A stretch of DNA of 64,000 nucleotides from Candidatus Koribacter versatilis Ellin345 (GCF_000014005.1 NC_008009.1:3968001-4032000), one strand, 5' to 3'; numbered from the stretch's first letter, positions 16,825 through 26,438 are shown. Notes: generated by a model from the letters alone, not told the origin. A program made the numbers and translations.

Positions 16825-17433
16825 ATGTCCTGGATCGAAAACAAGTTTGAAAAGAACTTCCTGCTGAGCAGCGTTGATTACGTCTTTAACTGGGCCCGCA
16901 AGTCTTCAGTTTGGCCGATGACCTTCGGCCTGGCGTGTTGCGCGATCGAGATGATCACTGCATCGACCGCCCGGTACGACATTGCGCGGTTCGGCAGCGA
17001 AGTGTTTCGCCCATCACCCCGGCAGAGCGACCTGATGATCGTGGCAGGCACCGTGACGTTGAAGATGGCGCCGGTGGTCCAGCGCATTTACGAGCAAATG
17101 CCCGAACCTAAGTGGGTGATGGCGATGGGTGCGTGCGCGTCAGTCGGAGGGCCATTCAACACCTACGCGACATTGCAGGGAGTGGACAAGATCGTGCCCG
17201 TGGATGTGTACGTGGTGGGCTGTCCGCCGCGGCCGGAGAACCTGTTCTACGGACTGCTAAAACTCCAGGACAAGATTGACCACATGACGCTGGCGAAGAG
17301 GCCCACCGATGTCCGGCTCGACGAAACTATGCTCGACGAGTTTCGAAAGAGTGTTCGCATCGCGCAGGCCGGATCGACGGTCGTGATTCAACCTGCGGCT
17401 CCGCCGGTCGTACCGGGACTGCAGACCAAATAG
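16825..17433 (+). CDS. nuoB: NADH-quinone oxidoreductase subunit B (lone copy)
   Basis: 202 residues from ATG 16825, which has GAGG 5 bases upstream; an earlier in-frame ATG (16777) lacks a ribosome site. The cluster N2 ligands are present: the Cys pair in [10 protein letters not shown], the Cys in MGACAS and the Cys in VGCPPRPE. NuoB carries the last iron-sulfur cluster before quinone in complex I. No nuoA, nuoC or nuoD is next to it, so it must join subunits encoded elsewhere, or serve another NuoB-like complex. Confidence 0.9.
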   Translation: MSWIENKFEKNFLLSSVDYVFNWARKSSVWPMTFGLACCAIEMITASTARYDIARFGSEVFRPSPRQSDLMIVAGTVTLKMAPVVQRIYEQMPEPKWVMAMGACASVGGPFNTYATLQGVDKIVPVDVYVVGCPPRPENLFYGLLKLQDKIDHMTLAKRPTDVRLDETMLDEFRKSVRIAQAGSTVVIQPAAPPVVPGLQTK

Positions 17434-17512
17434 GAATAAAGTTTTCAAGCGGGGCATGGCTTCGGTCGTGCCCCTTTTCGTTGTCGTATCATCTGACCGA
17501 ACGGAGGCGCCT

Positions 17513-18328
17513 ATGTCGGTCACGATTCGGGAACCTGCCGTCGCCGGACGCTTCTACCCCGGCAATCCAGAAAAGCTCACGGCGGACATCGGCGATTACA
17601 CCACGCCAACCAACGCGGAGAAACTGGCGGCCATTGGCTGCGTCGTCCCGCATGCCGGTTACATGTATTCCGGACATGTCGCCGGAGCAGTGTATGAACG
17701 ATTGGATCTGCCGAAACGTTTCGTAATCCTCTGCCCGAACCACACGGGCGCTGGACATCCGCTGGCAGTGATGCGCGAGGGCTCGTGGCGTACGCCGCTG
17801 GGCGATGCTGCGATTGACGCCGAACTTGCCGACCAACTGCTCGCGGCGTTTCCACTCACCAGCGAGGACGCCGACGCGCATCGCACTGAGCACGCGCTCG
17901 AAGTGCAGCTTCCCTTTCTGCAAATCCTCGTTCCCAATTTTCGATTCGTTCCGGTCGCCGTCGGCACGGGGCGCTTCGATGTTCTTTCCGCGCTGGGTGA
18001 ATCCATCGCAAAGGTAGTGCAGAGCGCTGCGGAGCGCGTGATGGTGATCGCATCGAGCGATATGAATCACTACGAGAACGACGCCGACACTCGCGTGAAA
18101 GATCGGCTTGCGATTGAGCGCCTATTGGCTCTCGATGCGAAGGGGCTTTACGACGTGGTGCACGAGAAGAACATCAGCATGTGCGGCTATGGTCCGGCGG
18201 TCGCGATGCTGACGGCGGCAAAGCGCGTGGGTGCTTCGCGAGCAGAACTCATCAAATACGCGACCTCGGGCGATGTCTCGGGAGATCGAGACATGGTGGT
18301 TGGCTACGCCGGCATTGCAGTGCTCTGA
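17513..18328 (+). CDS. Memo-family (MEMO1-like) protein, AmmeMemoRadiSam B type
   Basis: 271 residues from ATG 17513, preceded by GGAGG. The sequence MSVTIREPAVAGRFYPGNP begins a typical Memo fold; putative metal-binding residues occur in VPHAGYMYSGHVA (His near residue 47), the CPNHTG segment and SSDMNHYEND (His near residue 185). In many bacteria the Memo gene sits with AMMECR1 and a radical-SAM gene; here it stands alone. Enzymatic role is not established for the family, although it is related to extradiol dioxygenases. Confidence 0.85.
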   Translation: MSVTIREPAVAGRFYPGNPEKLTADIGDYTTPTNAEKLAAIGCVVPHAGYMYSGHVAGAVYERLDLPKRFVILCPNHTGAGHPLAVMREGSWRTPLGDAAIDAELADQLLAAFPLTSEDADAHRTEHALEVQLPFLQILVPNFRFVPVAVGTGRFDVLSALGESIAKVVQSAAERVMVIASSDMNHYENDADTRVKDRLAIERLLALDAKGLYDVVHEKNISMCGYGPAVAMLTAAKRVGASRAELIKYATSGDVSGDRDMVVGYAGIAVL

Positions 18329-18347
18329 AGAAATCGCGCGCAAAAGA

Positions 18348-18373
18348 AAATGCCCGGATCGCTCCGGGCATTT
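18348..18373. terminator. bidirectional rho-independent terminator
   Basis: AAATGCCCGGA (18348-18358) pairs perfectly with TCCGGGCATTT (18363-18373) over a TCGC loop. The A and T arms make it usable in both directions, and it lies between two convergent genes. Confidence 0.85.
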
Positions 18374-18390
18374 GTGTTGCAAGGTTTTGT

Positions 18391-19779
18391 TTAGTGAGGA
18401 CGAGTCGCAGGCGGATGGCCTCCGGCCGGTGCTCCGCCACCCATGCGTTGACCACCACCCGTTGGCGGTCCGCCCATGTGTTGACCAGAGGGTTGTCCCC
18501 CGCTCGCGTGCTGTGCGCCGCCGGCATGCGCAGGCTGCGCACCGCTCTTCGCGCCAGTGCTCGTGCCAGTCTTCGTGGCGGTTGTATTCGACGTCGGCTT
18601 GGCGCCGGACGTCGCAGTCGCCACAGGCGGCTTCACGCGGACATTGTTCGAAGCTTTCGCGCGCGTCGAGACTGCGGCATGCGATCCACCTTCAGGATGT
18701 CCCGCGAGAATTGCCGGGTGCACGTTCGGTGGATTGCCCACCACAACCGTCTTCACCGGAGTCTTGCCGACAACCGGAACGGTTGGTGCGTGCCAGTTAG
18801 CCGGCACAGCTCCGTATGCTGGACCCACGTTCCAGGAATTGAAACTCGAGCCGGGCATCCACATCCAGCCGTAGGCCGGAACGTAGTTCCAGGCACCGTA
18901 GCGATACGGTCCCCATCCCCACGGATACGACGAAACCCACATGTAGCCTAAGCCTGGGTTGTAGTTCCAGACGCCGTTCATGAACGGGTCCCAACCCATT
19001 CCCATGCCGTAGGGCTGCCATCCCCAACCGAAGCCCGGGACGTTGGTGTAATTGCCGTAAGAACCAAGGTATCCGAACTGTGAGCTATACGCATCGCCAT
19101 AACCAACCGGGGCGGCCTTCATGCTCAGCGCCGCAACCTCTCCGTCACGATGCTTGTCCCACGTGTCGCTGCCCAGCTCGTCGACGCCTCTACCAACCTT
19201 CGCGTCTTCGGCGGCAAGGTTCACGGATTCGTTGTTCTTAATCTCGATCGACTGGTCGCCGTCAACCATGGCGTCGCCCTTGAACACGGAGACGAGAACA
19301 TTCTTGTCGCTGGCGTCGACGCGGAAGTGCGAGGACTTTGCAACGTGGATGGTCTTGGCGCCGGCCTTGACGATGATGTTGTCGTCTTTGCCTACCTTCG
19401 AGAAGTTGAAGTACACCACGCCGTGATCAACATTAATGATGTTGATCTTTCCGCCGGAATCGGCAAGCGCGAGTTTTTCGAACTGGATTTGCGCGTCATC
19501 CACCATTCGCACGGTGCTGCCATTTTCAAACTGGATTTCAGCGTGCGAGTTGTTCGGCGTGTAGATCCACATGCCCGCTGTTACCGGCGTATTGAGAACG
19601 GCATGAGTGAATCCGTCATCCTGGTTTGTCGTGTTGATTTGGGCGTCGCCATCAATGTAGCTCAGGCGAACGATGCGGACATTGGATTCGGCCAAGGCAG
19701 GCAGCAACAGCACGAAGCTGCAAACAACTGCCAAGAGCGCGATCAACAAACCCTTCCGACGCTGCAACATGAAGCACAC
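18391..19779 (-). CDS. secreted FecR-domain protein with aromatic-rich DUF6600-like region
   Basis: 462 residues. A signal peptide (GLLIALLAVVCSFVLLLPALA) precedes a FecR-like domain (about 30-190). A Tyr/Trp/Gly/Pro-rich region (about 200-330) with repeated WGW and YGAWNY-type segments is typical of DUF6600 proteins, and the C-terminal 120 residues are low-complexity Ala/Gly/His/Thr ending PPATRPH. Probably an envelope or surface protein that is common in Acidobacteria. Its function is unknown and no sigma-factor gene is nearby, so a classical FecR signalling role is unlikely. Confidence 0.8.
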   Translation of the reverse strand: MCFMLQRRKGLLIALLAVVCSFVLLLPALAESNVRIVRLSYIDGDAQINTTNQDDGFTHAVLNTPVTAGMWIYTPNNSHAEIQFENGSTVRMVDDAQIQFEKLALADSGGKINIINVDHGVVYFNFSKVGKDDNIIVKAGAKTIHVAKSSHFRVDASDKNVLVSVFKGDAMVDGDQSIEIKNNESVNLAAEDAKVGRGVDELGSDTWDKHRDGEVAALSMKAAPVGYGDAYSSQFGYLGSYGNYTNVPGFGWGWQPYGMGMGWDPFMNGVWNYNPGLGYMWVSSYPWGWGPYRYGAWNYVPAYGWMWMPGSSFNSWNVGPAYGAVPANWHAPTVPVVGKTPVKTVVVGNPPNVHPAILAGHPEGGSHAAVSTRAKASNNVRVKPPVATATSGAKPTSNTTATKTGTSTGAKSGAQPAHAGGAQHASGGQPSGQHMGGPPTGGGQRMGGGAPAGGHPPATRPH

Positions 19780-20302
19780 TCCCCGCAGGTACTCTGCGCC
19801 GTACTAGGATGCATTCTATAGCAGCTATTCGCGTTGACATTGCAAATGTTGCTACAGCAATTCTCTCGCAACAGAGCTTGCTCACTTACGGTAACCCTGT
19901 CCTTACGACGGAGTTGCTGCTGAAACGCGATCCGACGCCGCTGGTGGCCTCTGCTCTTGTGGGTCGTCAGAAGCCGAGGATAGAGCCATCTGAGCGACTC
20001 CAAGCGAGCATCGTATTGTCTTCGTATCTCCTTGAAAAGGAACGACATCAAGAGATTAAGTAATCACATCTTAGGTTACTAAAGTACAGTCATATACCAG
20101 CATTAGGGTATGTACTAACGGACAATACCCGCTACATTGGAGATGTCCGCAGCAGATCCCCTGCTTGAACGAGCCTCGCGTTCTCCAGGTCTCTCGGCAA
20201 GACAAAAATCTCTTCGTATTAGGCGCCTTCGTCCCAAGGCGCGCGTCCACGAGTGTTTCGTGGCGCCGGCCCCGATGTGTGTGAGTTTGGGAGGAAGCTG
20301 CT
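19780..20302. other. intergenic region between the FecR and exopolysaccharide genes
   Basis: About 520 bases with no convincing gene; it should hold divergent promoters. A hairpin GCGCCTT/AAGGCGC (20223-20229 and 20236-20242) and a short inverted repeat ATACC/GGTAT near 20094-20112 are visible. The exopolysaccharide operon ribosome site GGGAGG is at 20289-20294. Confidence 0.4.
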
Positions 20303-20713
20303 TTGGGATTCGATCCGCACAGAGTTAGACGACGCCGACATATCCGCCACTTCTACGCGGGATGCGGCTGGCTGGTTTATTTCGCCGGATGGGCGCGCGT
20401 ATTGCCGCGAACTCCCAAGGTAGAAATCTGGTCGTTCGGCCTGGTCTTCCTGGCGTCGGTGATCCTCATTCATGCCAGCGCCGCTGCCTGGATTGGCCAC
20501 AACAAGCGCATTGCCAGCCGCGGGAAGCGTGGACTCTCCACCCGCTACATGTCGCCAAATTTCTCGACCGACCATCTCGACCGTCCGCTGTTAGTGGATC
20601 GCGACGCTCGCGACGCGGCTGAAGTAACGGTATCTGTGAAAGGGCCGGCAAAACTCTACGTAGCGTACGTCGGCGTGGAAGAAGAGGTAGCAATGGAAGT
20701 GGGTGCCGATTGA
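20303..20713 (+). CDS. small membrane protein of an exopolysaccharide operon (PgaD-like position)
   Basis: 136 residues starting at TTG, with GGGAGG 8 bases upstream. Two hydrophobic segments (about 18-34 and 45-64) are followed by a soluble tail. It resembles small accessory subunits of poly-N-acetylglucosamine synthases by size, topology and position, but I see no decisive sequence signature. Its stop overlaps the start of the glycosyltransferase gene (TTGA), so synthesis is coupled. Confidence 0.65.
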   Translation: MGFDPHRVRRRRHIRHFYAGCGWLVYFAGWARVLPRTPKVEIWSFGLVFLASVILIHASAAAWIGHNKRIASRGKRGLSTRYMSPNFSTDHLDRPLLVDRDARDAAEVTVSVKGPAKLYVAYVGVEEEVAMEVGAD

Positions 20714-21978
20714 TCCCGCTGGCTTACGAATCGCTTCTCAAAGCCTTGCGCGCGGTAGACCACACCGTGGTGTACGTGTATGCGCTGCGGTTTTACGGCC
20801 TCTATCCGATCCTGATGAGTTGGGTGTGGATCTCGCTGTCGCTTTTCTTCCGTCGTCGACAGGAAGATACCGAAATGGAAATGTCGGGCCCTGCCCCGAT
20901 GGTCTCGATTCTCGTACCCGCGTTTGCTGAAGCGGAGACGATCGACGACACCATTGAAGCGCTTCTGAAGCTCGATTATCCGAACTACGAAGTCATCCTC
21001 GTGAACGATTGCTCACCGGACAACACCGCCGAAGTCGTTCGCCAATATCTCGACGATCCGCGCATCAGGCTATTGAACAAGCAGGTGAACGAAGGCAAGG
21101 CCATGGCTTTGAACGATGCGTTGCCGATGTGCCGCGGCGAGATTCTTGTGGTGATTGACGCCGACATCATCGTGTCGCGCGATCTTCTGAATTACATGGT
21201 GCCGCACTTTGCCGGCACGCGCGTGGCAGCCGTGACCGGCAATCCGCGGGTACGCAACCGGGTCTCGATCCTGCAGCACCTGCAGGCGGTGGAATTCTCT
21301 TCGATCGTCTCAATGCAGCGCCGTGCGCAACGCGTATTGGGCCGCGTGTTGACCGTGTCTGGCGCGGTTTTCGCGGTTCGCCGCAGCGCTTTACTCGAGC
21401 TTGGTGGGTTCACACCGCACATGGCGACCGAAGACATCGACCTGACCTGGCGTTTGCAGATGAAATTCTGGGATGTCCGTTACGAACCGCGCGCCGTGGT
21501 GTGGATGCAGGTGCCGCTCAGCTTGCGCGAGTTGTGGAAGCAGCGAAAGCGTTGGGCGCGCGGGCTCGTCCAGGTGCTCAAGCGCCATCGCGAAGTACCG
21601 ACCAACTGGAAGATGCGTCGCATGTGGCCCATCTTTTACGAATCGATCTTCTCGATCCTGTGGTCGTACGTCTTCGTGCTGATGACCTCGTACTGGCTGA
21701 TTTCCTTGGCAGTTGGCTACGCGCCACGAGGCGTATCGCCGTTCCCAAATTTCTGGGGAATGATGATCGCTACGACCTGTCTTTTGCAGCTATTCATTGG
21801 CGCGTGGGTTGACCGGCAGTACGACCCGGGAATTATGTGGTCGTTTCCGGAAGCAGTTTTCTATCCGGTCATTTATTGGATGTTGATGGCACTGATTACT
21901 TCGTTCTACACGATTCCGGCGTTGTTCAAGAAACCGCCGAGAGTACAGACGTGGCGAATTCGGCGGGGTCCTGCATGA
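20710..21978 (+). CDS. pgaC: PgaC/IcaA-like processive glycosyltransferase (GT2)
   Basis: 422 residues starting at TTG. A membrane helix near residue 35 precedes the GT2 domain: VSILVPAFAE, then the nucleotide-sugar Asp in ILVNDCSP, the metal-binding DAD (VVIDADIIV), the acceptor-site TED (MATEDIDLTW) and the processive QRKRWARG motif. Three or more C-terminal helices follow. This is the set of residues found in poly-beta-1,6-GlcNAc, hyaluronan and cellulose-type synthases. Substrate is inferred as UDP-GlcNAc because a PgaA-like outer membrane protein follows. Confidence 0.88.
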   Translation: MIPLAYESLLKALRAVDHTVVYVYALRFYGLYPILMSWVWISLSLFFRRRQEDTEMEMSGPAPMVSILVPAFAEAETIDDTIEALLKLDYPNYEVILVNDCSPDNTAEVVRQYLDDPRIRLLNKQVNEGKAMALNDALPMCRGEILVVIDADIIVSRDLLNYMVPHFAGTRVAAVTGNPRVRNRVSILQHLQAVEFSSIVSMQRRAQRVLGRVLTVSGAVFAVRRSALLELGGFTPHMATEDIDLTWRLQMKFWDVRYEPRAVVWMQVPLSLRELWKQRKRWARGLVQVLKRHREVPTNWKMRRMWPIFYESIFSILWSYVFVLMTSYWLISLAVGYAPRGVSPFPNFWGMMIATTCLLQLFIGAWVDRQYDPGIMWSFPEAVFYPVIYWMLMALITSFYTIPALFKKPPRVQTWRIRRGPA

Positions 21979-23585
21979 AGTTTCGAATTTTCTTATCGAT
22001 TTTGATTTGCGTTGCGAGCGGACTCGCACAGGACGCCCCGCACCTGGCGACAGCCGATGCGCTCGCCAATAAAGGCGATCGCGCGGCTGCGATCCGGATG
22101 TATGAGTCGCTGCTCGCGAAAGACGCTGGGAACGAGCGGCAGGTAACGCCGCGACTGGCGCGTCAACTGCTTTGGTCCGACATGGCGGAGAAGTCGCTGC
22201 CGCTGTTCCGTCGCGCGATCAGCACCAACGCCGACGACTGCGAACTGCGTCTTGACTACGCGACGGCGCTGTCCTGGTCGGACCACTTGAAGCAGTCGTT
22301 CAAAGAATATGCCACGATCGGCGAGGTCTGTGCGAAGTACAAGACCGAGGTGCTGCTTGGCCAGGCGCGTGTTCTGCGTTGGATGGACAAGCCTTCGGCA
22401 TCGAGCGAGATCTATCGTCAACTGCTTGACGATCCCAAGGCACAAGACGCGGCGAAGATCGGTCTTGTGCTGAATCTGCAGGCCGAAGATCGCTACCGCG
22501 AGTCGCGGACCGTGGCGCAGCAGGATCTGAAGGCTGGCATTCGCGATGAGGCGCTCTACATAGCAGTCGCGGGCGACGACGTTCGCCTCGGTAACTCGGC
22601 CGGGGCGCTCAACGACATCTCTGATACGCCTAAGCAATACGCATCGAACCGCCAGTTGACTGACCTGCATGACTACTTGGAGCGGCGCGATAATCCGACT
22701 ATTGACGAACATTCGTCGAACTTTCACGATCGCGACGGCACGTCGTACATTTCGAACGAGACTGGATTCCGAACGACGACGTTCAGCACCGGCATCAACT
22801 TTATTCAAGGCTTCTCACGCTTGTTTGGAGACACAGTACAGAACGCGGAAGGCAGCGTGGTCGCCGACTGGACGACGGCCAGCGTAGACCATCACTTCGG
22901 CGAAAGCTTGTTCATGAATGGCCGGGTCACGTCGTCGCGCTTCCGCAACGTTGGCGGATTCGACCCCTATACCGGCGAGATCAACGCAGTCATCACCCCG
23001 CAAGACCGCACGCGGATTGACATCACCGCAGCGCGCGTTCTCATCTCCGACAACTACCAGGCACTCGCACATCACCTGGTTGGGAATTTCGTGAGCGCGG
23101 GAGCCGACATTCCTGCTGGCGTGGATTGGACGTTCACCGGAGCAATGGACTACACGCACTGGACAGAAGGCAACAACCGCATGCGCTACCGCTTCATTCC
23201 GGCGTATCGCGTGGAGGGCCGCCCTCGAATTACAGTGAGCCTGCCGATGCTTTTCCAGACCTACGACCAGGGCTTCAGCTTCAACTTGTTTTCTCCGAAG
23301 CGCTATTTCGAAGTTGGGCCGGCGGTCAATCTCTACATCCGTAAGTGGCACTACTGGAATTTCTCGGCGTACGGCGAGATCGGCGCGCAACACGAAGACG
23401 CGCAACCGTGGCGGCCGATGGGACAAGTACGTGCGCACGCTGACCGTGATCTCTGGCGGCATTGGGCGACAACTGCTTCCGTAGGATGGTCGAACTCCAA
23501 CGTGGCAAGCCCGTCGGGATTTGAGCGCTTCTCGCTCGAGGCCGGGCTCAGCTATCGCTTTGGAGATGAGAAGCGGCGCTGGTAG
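21975..23585 (+). CDS. PgaA-like outer membrane export protein (TPR plus beta barrel)
   Basis: 536 residues from ATG 21975, which overlaps the PgaC stop (ATGA). A signal peptide (FRIFLSILICVASGLAQ) precedes TPR-like helical repeats (about 25-240) with alternating Ala/Leu/Tyr patterning, then about 300 residues of short amphipathic strands ending in Phe/Tyr-rich segments (SLEAGLSYRFGDEKRRW), as expected for a porin. The arrangement matches PgaA, which exports the polymer. No PgaB-like deacetylase is present in the operon. Confidence 0.75.
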   Translation: MKFRIFLSILICVASGLAQDAPHLATADALANKGDRAAAIRMYESLLAKDAGNERQVTPRLARQLLWSDMAEKSLPLFRRAISTNADDCELRLDYATALSWSDHLKQSFKEYATIGEVCAKYKTEVLLGQARVLRWMDKPSASSEIYRQLLDDPKAQDAAKIGLVLNLQAEDRYRESRTVAQQDLKAGIRDEALYIAVAGDDVRLGNSAGALNDISDTPKQYASNRQLTDLHDYLERRDNPTIDEHSSNFHDRDGTSYISNETGFRTTTFSTGINFIQGFSRLFGDTVQNAEGSVVADWTTASVDHHFGESLFMNGRVTSSRFRNVGGFDPYTGEINAVITPQDRTRIDITAARVLISDNYQALAHHLVGNFVSAGADIPAGVDWTFTGAMDYTHWTEGNNRMRYRFIPAYRVEGRPRITVSLPMLFQTYDQGFSFNLFSPKRYFEVGPAVNLYIRKWHYWNFSAYGEIGAQHEDAQPWRPMGQVRAHADRDLWRHWATTASVGWSNSNVASPSGFERFSLEAGLSYRFGDEKRRW

Positions 23586-23674
23586 ATCGATTGCGTCAGC
23601 GCAAGTACGATCTTGGCTAGCATCGGCGCAGAGGCGCGTGGCATAATCGCGGCCCCTTCCCCAAAGGTGGATTC

Positions 23675-25531
23675 TTGATTGCTTCGCGCAAACTGCGTTG
23701 CTTCGCCGCGCTGTGTTTTCTTTCGTCCGCACTCTGCTTCGCGGACGATTCCCCGCACCTTGCCACAAGCCAAAACCGCGCCGCGGCAGGAAAGCTCGAA
23801 AATGGCGTGCTGACGATTCATCTCGAACTGCGTAGCGGCCTATGGCGTCCTGAGGCCGAAGATGGGCCGGAACTTTTCGTGCAGGCGTTTGGGGAAGAAG
23901 GAAAACCAGCCCAGGTTCCCGGCCCGATGATGCGCGTGCCCGCGGGCACCACCATTCATGCAACTGTGAAGAACACGCTCAAAGTGAAAGCGATTCTGTA
24001 TGGTCTGCATGCGCGTCCCGGCGATGCCAAGGATAGTTTCGAGTTAAAACCCGAAGAGAGCCGCGAGGTGACCTTCGCTGCCGGTGATCCTGGCACGTAC
24101 TTTTATTCCGCGCGCACTTCCACCGACTATCCCGATCTACCGCCGCTCCGCGATGATGCGCAGTTGAATGGCGCATTCATTGTGGACGACCCACGCGACA
24201 CCACGCCGGACCGCGTGTTCGTGATTAACACGATGTTCGTAAAAGGCGAAGTCTTCCACCCGACGATCGAGATTCTCAGCATCAACGGGAAGATTTATCC
24301 GTTCACGGAGCCGCTGGAGTACACCGAGGGTGAAGCGGTGCGGTGGCGTGTGCTGAATCCGGGCGTCTCTGAGCACCCGATGCATCTGCATGGCGCATTC
24401 TTTAATCTTTTAAGCGTTGGAAGCGCCGAGAAAGAAGCGAAGTACGCTCCGGGCGAGAGGCAATCTGTGGTGACGGAGGATATGGTGCGGGCGAGCACCA
24501 TGATGATGGAGTGGAAGCCGCCGCACGAAGGACGATGGCTCTTCCACTGCCACTTCCACGCGCACATCTCGCATGATGAACGCGTGCCGGTAATGATTGA
24601 CAACATCGACGCTGCGCCGCCGAAACACGAACACCACGACATGATGATGAGCGACATGGCCGGACTGGTAATGGCCATTAACGTGAAACCACGCGCCGAC
24701 AAAAAGCCTGCGCCGATGGTCGCTGCCGCGCGCAAGGTTGATCTCGTGGTTGAACCCACGACGGACCAAGGCAAGTCACCGACATTCTCCTGCTCGGTGC
24801 GTGAAGGCAAGAAAATCGTCGCATCCCAAGAAAAAGCGATGGGGCCGCCGATCGTCGTGACACGCGGCGAAGCGGTGGAGATCACGGTACTGAATCATTT
24901 GAAAGTTCCCACAACGATTCACTGGCACGGCATTGAACTCGAGAGCTACTACGACGGCGTAATGGGCGGTGGCTCAGGCAGCCAGATGACGCCGGCGATC
25001 GCGCCGGGCGAAAGCTTCGTCGCAAAATTCACGCCGAACCGCGCCGGGACGTTTATCTATCACACGCACGCGGCGACGCCGGAGCAGCTTTCCGGCGGAG
25101 TGTACGGTGCGCTGATTGTTCTCGACCCCGGACAAACCTACGATCCGGAACACGATCGACTGCTGGTGATTGGCACCCGCGACGCTGATTTTTACGCGAA
25201 GCGAATCACGATCAACGGTTCGGAATCGCCGAATGATGTAGCGCTGCTGGCGGGCGTGAAATATCGGCTGCGCGTGATCAACATGGCGCCGGAGTTGATG
25301 GCGGACTTGCAATTCGGAACCGCTGAACATCCGGCAACGTGGCGGGCGATCGCGAAGGATGGTGCGGCTTTACCGGCGCGCCTGGTAAAGAGCGGCGATG
25401 CGAAACTGCACATCGCTTCCGGCGAGACCTACGACTTCGAGTTCCAACCGCAGACGAAGGGCGACGTCCCTATCGAGGTGAAGAACACGCTCAACGATGC
25501 GAAAACGTTGAGCAGGTTCGTAGTTCAGTAG
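23675..25531 (+). CDS. multicopper oxidase with reversed copper-motif order
   Basis: 618 residues from TTG with AAAGGTGGA upstream; a signal peptide ends near residue 23. Four cupredoxin-like segments can be outlined (about 35-170, 180-310, 355-490, 495-618). Copper motifs: HPMHLHG at 234-240, HCHFHAH at 291-297, HWHGI at 416-420 and HTHAA at 463-467. In laccases and CueO the last two come first, so the order here is inverted. Segment 1 lacks copper ligands. It should oxidise a metal or phenolic substrate in the periplasm with oxygen; the substrate is unknown. Confidence 0.85.
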   Translation: MIASRKLRCFAALCFLSSALCFADDSPHLATSQNRAAAGKLENGVLTIHLELRSGLWRPEAEDGPELFVQAFGEEGKPAQVPGPMMRVPAGTTIHATVKNTLKVKAILYGLHARPGDAKDSFELKPEESREVTFAAGDPGTYFYSARTSTDYPDLPPLRDDAQLNGAFIVDDPRDTTPDRVFVINTMFVKGEVFHPTIEILSINGKIYPFTEPLEYTEGEAVRWRVLNPGVSEHPMHLHGAFFNLLSVGSAEKEAKYAPGERQSVVTEDMVRASTMMMEWKPPHEGRWLFHCHFHAHISHDERVPVMIDNIDAAPPKHEHHDMMMSDMAGLVMAINVKPRADKKPAPMVAAARKVDLVVEPTTDQGKSPTFSCSVREGKKIVASQEKAMGPPIVVTRGEAVEITVLNHLKVPTTIHWHGIELESYYDGVMGGGSGSQMTPAIAPGESFVAKFTPNRAGTFIYHTHAATPEQLSGGVYGALIVLDPGQTYDPEHDRLLVIGTRDADFYAKRITINGSESPNDVALLAGVKYRLRVINMAPELMADLQFGTAEHPATWRAIAKDGAALPARLVKSGDAKLHIASGETYDFEFQPQTKGDVPIEVKNTLNDAKTLSRFVVQ

Positions 25532-25540
25532 CCGCGGTTC

Positions 25541-26335
25541 TCAACTGCGCGGGAGGCGCTCCAGCCACTCGCGCAGGGTTCTTCCCACTTCCTCCGGCTT
25601 CTCAAACGGCGAGTAGTGCCCTGCCTTCTCGATCACCCGCATCTCTGCGCCGCGAATGCCAGCGCGAATGGCTTCGCCCTCCGAGACGGGAACACTGTCT
25701 TCCTCGCCGAAGATGACCAAGGTTGGCACGTTGATGGTCGTGAGCGTGGGTGTGGAATCGGGGCGTGCTGCCATCCCCTGCTGGCTCGCGGCAATCCCGG
25801 CAGCGGATGTTTCCATCAGCATGGCGCGCGCGGCATTGGCGATGTCGGGGCGATTGCTGCGCGTGCTTTGACCGAGAAGTTTGGGGAGCATGTCTTCGAT
25901 GAAAGGCTCGGGGCCGCGAGCCAAGACATCGTCGGCAGACTTCAGGCGATTGGCGCGGGCTTCGTCGGTATCGGCGGGGGCTTTGGTGTCAATGAAGCAG
26001 AACGCTTTCACCCGCTCGCGGGCTTGTCGCCATAGTTCGAAGTTGATGTAGCCGCCGATGGAGCAGCCGACGAAAGCCGCGCGCTGGATGCCAGCGTCTT
26101 CGCAAATCTTCAGAACGTCGTGGGCATGCTTTTGCATGGTGGCAGGGCCGTTGCCTGGTTGCGATTGTCCGTGGCCGCGAAGATCGGGGAGGGTTAGGCG
26201 AAAACGGGACGCGAGCGTATCGACGATCGGCAGCCAGAATTTGTGGTTTGCGGGGAACGGGTGGAGCAGGACTACATCGGGACCGCTGCCGTGGATCTCG
26301 TAGTAGAGAGTAGTGTCGTCGCTCTGCAATTGCAT
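25541..26335 (-). CDS. alpha/beta-hydrolase (RsbQ / enol-lactonase-like)
   Basis: 264 residues. The oxyanion-hole region VVLLHPFPANHKFW (near residue 20), nucleophile elbow GCSIGG (Ser near residue 92), an acid in FGEEDSVP (near 212) and a C-terminal His in EKAGHYSPFEKP (near 240) make a complete Ser-Asp/Glu-His triad. Such proteins hydrolyse small esters or lactones; the substrate cannot be read from sequence. Confidence 0.85.
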   Translation of the reverse strand: MQLQSDDTTLYYEIHGSGPDVVLLHPFPANHKFWLPIVDTLASRFRLTLPDLRGHGQSQPGNGPATMQKHAHDVLKICEDAGIQRAAFVGCSIGGYINFELWRQARERVKAFCFIDTKAPADTDEARANRLKSADDVLARGPEPFIEDMLPKLLGQSTRSNRPDIANAARAMLMETSAAGIAASQQGMAARPDSTPTLTTINVPTLVIFGEEDSVPVSEGEAIRAGIRGAEMRVIEKAGHYSPFEKPEEVGRTLREWLERLPRS

Positions 26336-26380
26336 GCGGACATTGGAACATATCCGAAGGACGGCAGAGTGGTAGCGATA

Positions 26381-26426
26381 GGGGTCCTTCGACTGCGCGT
26401 GTTGCGCACGCTCCGCTCAGGATGAC
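26381..26426. repeat. dispersed-type intergenic repeat
   Basis: TCCTTCGACTGCGCGTGTTG followed by CGCACGCTCCGCTCAGGATGACAG between two genes. The ends CCTTCGACT and CTCAGGATGACA match a short repeat that I recall being widespread in acidobacterial and other soil genomes. Only one copy lies in this window, so the repeat status rests on memory. Confidence 0.45.
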
Positions 26427-26438
26427 AGACCGATGAGG

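Noticed and set aside
22815-23963. 382-codon minus-strand frame across the PgaA-like and oxidase genes
   Set aside because: Spans two well-supported plus-strand genes and shows no family motif.
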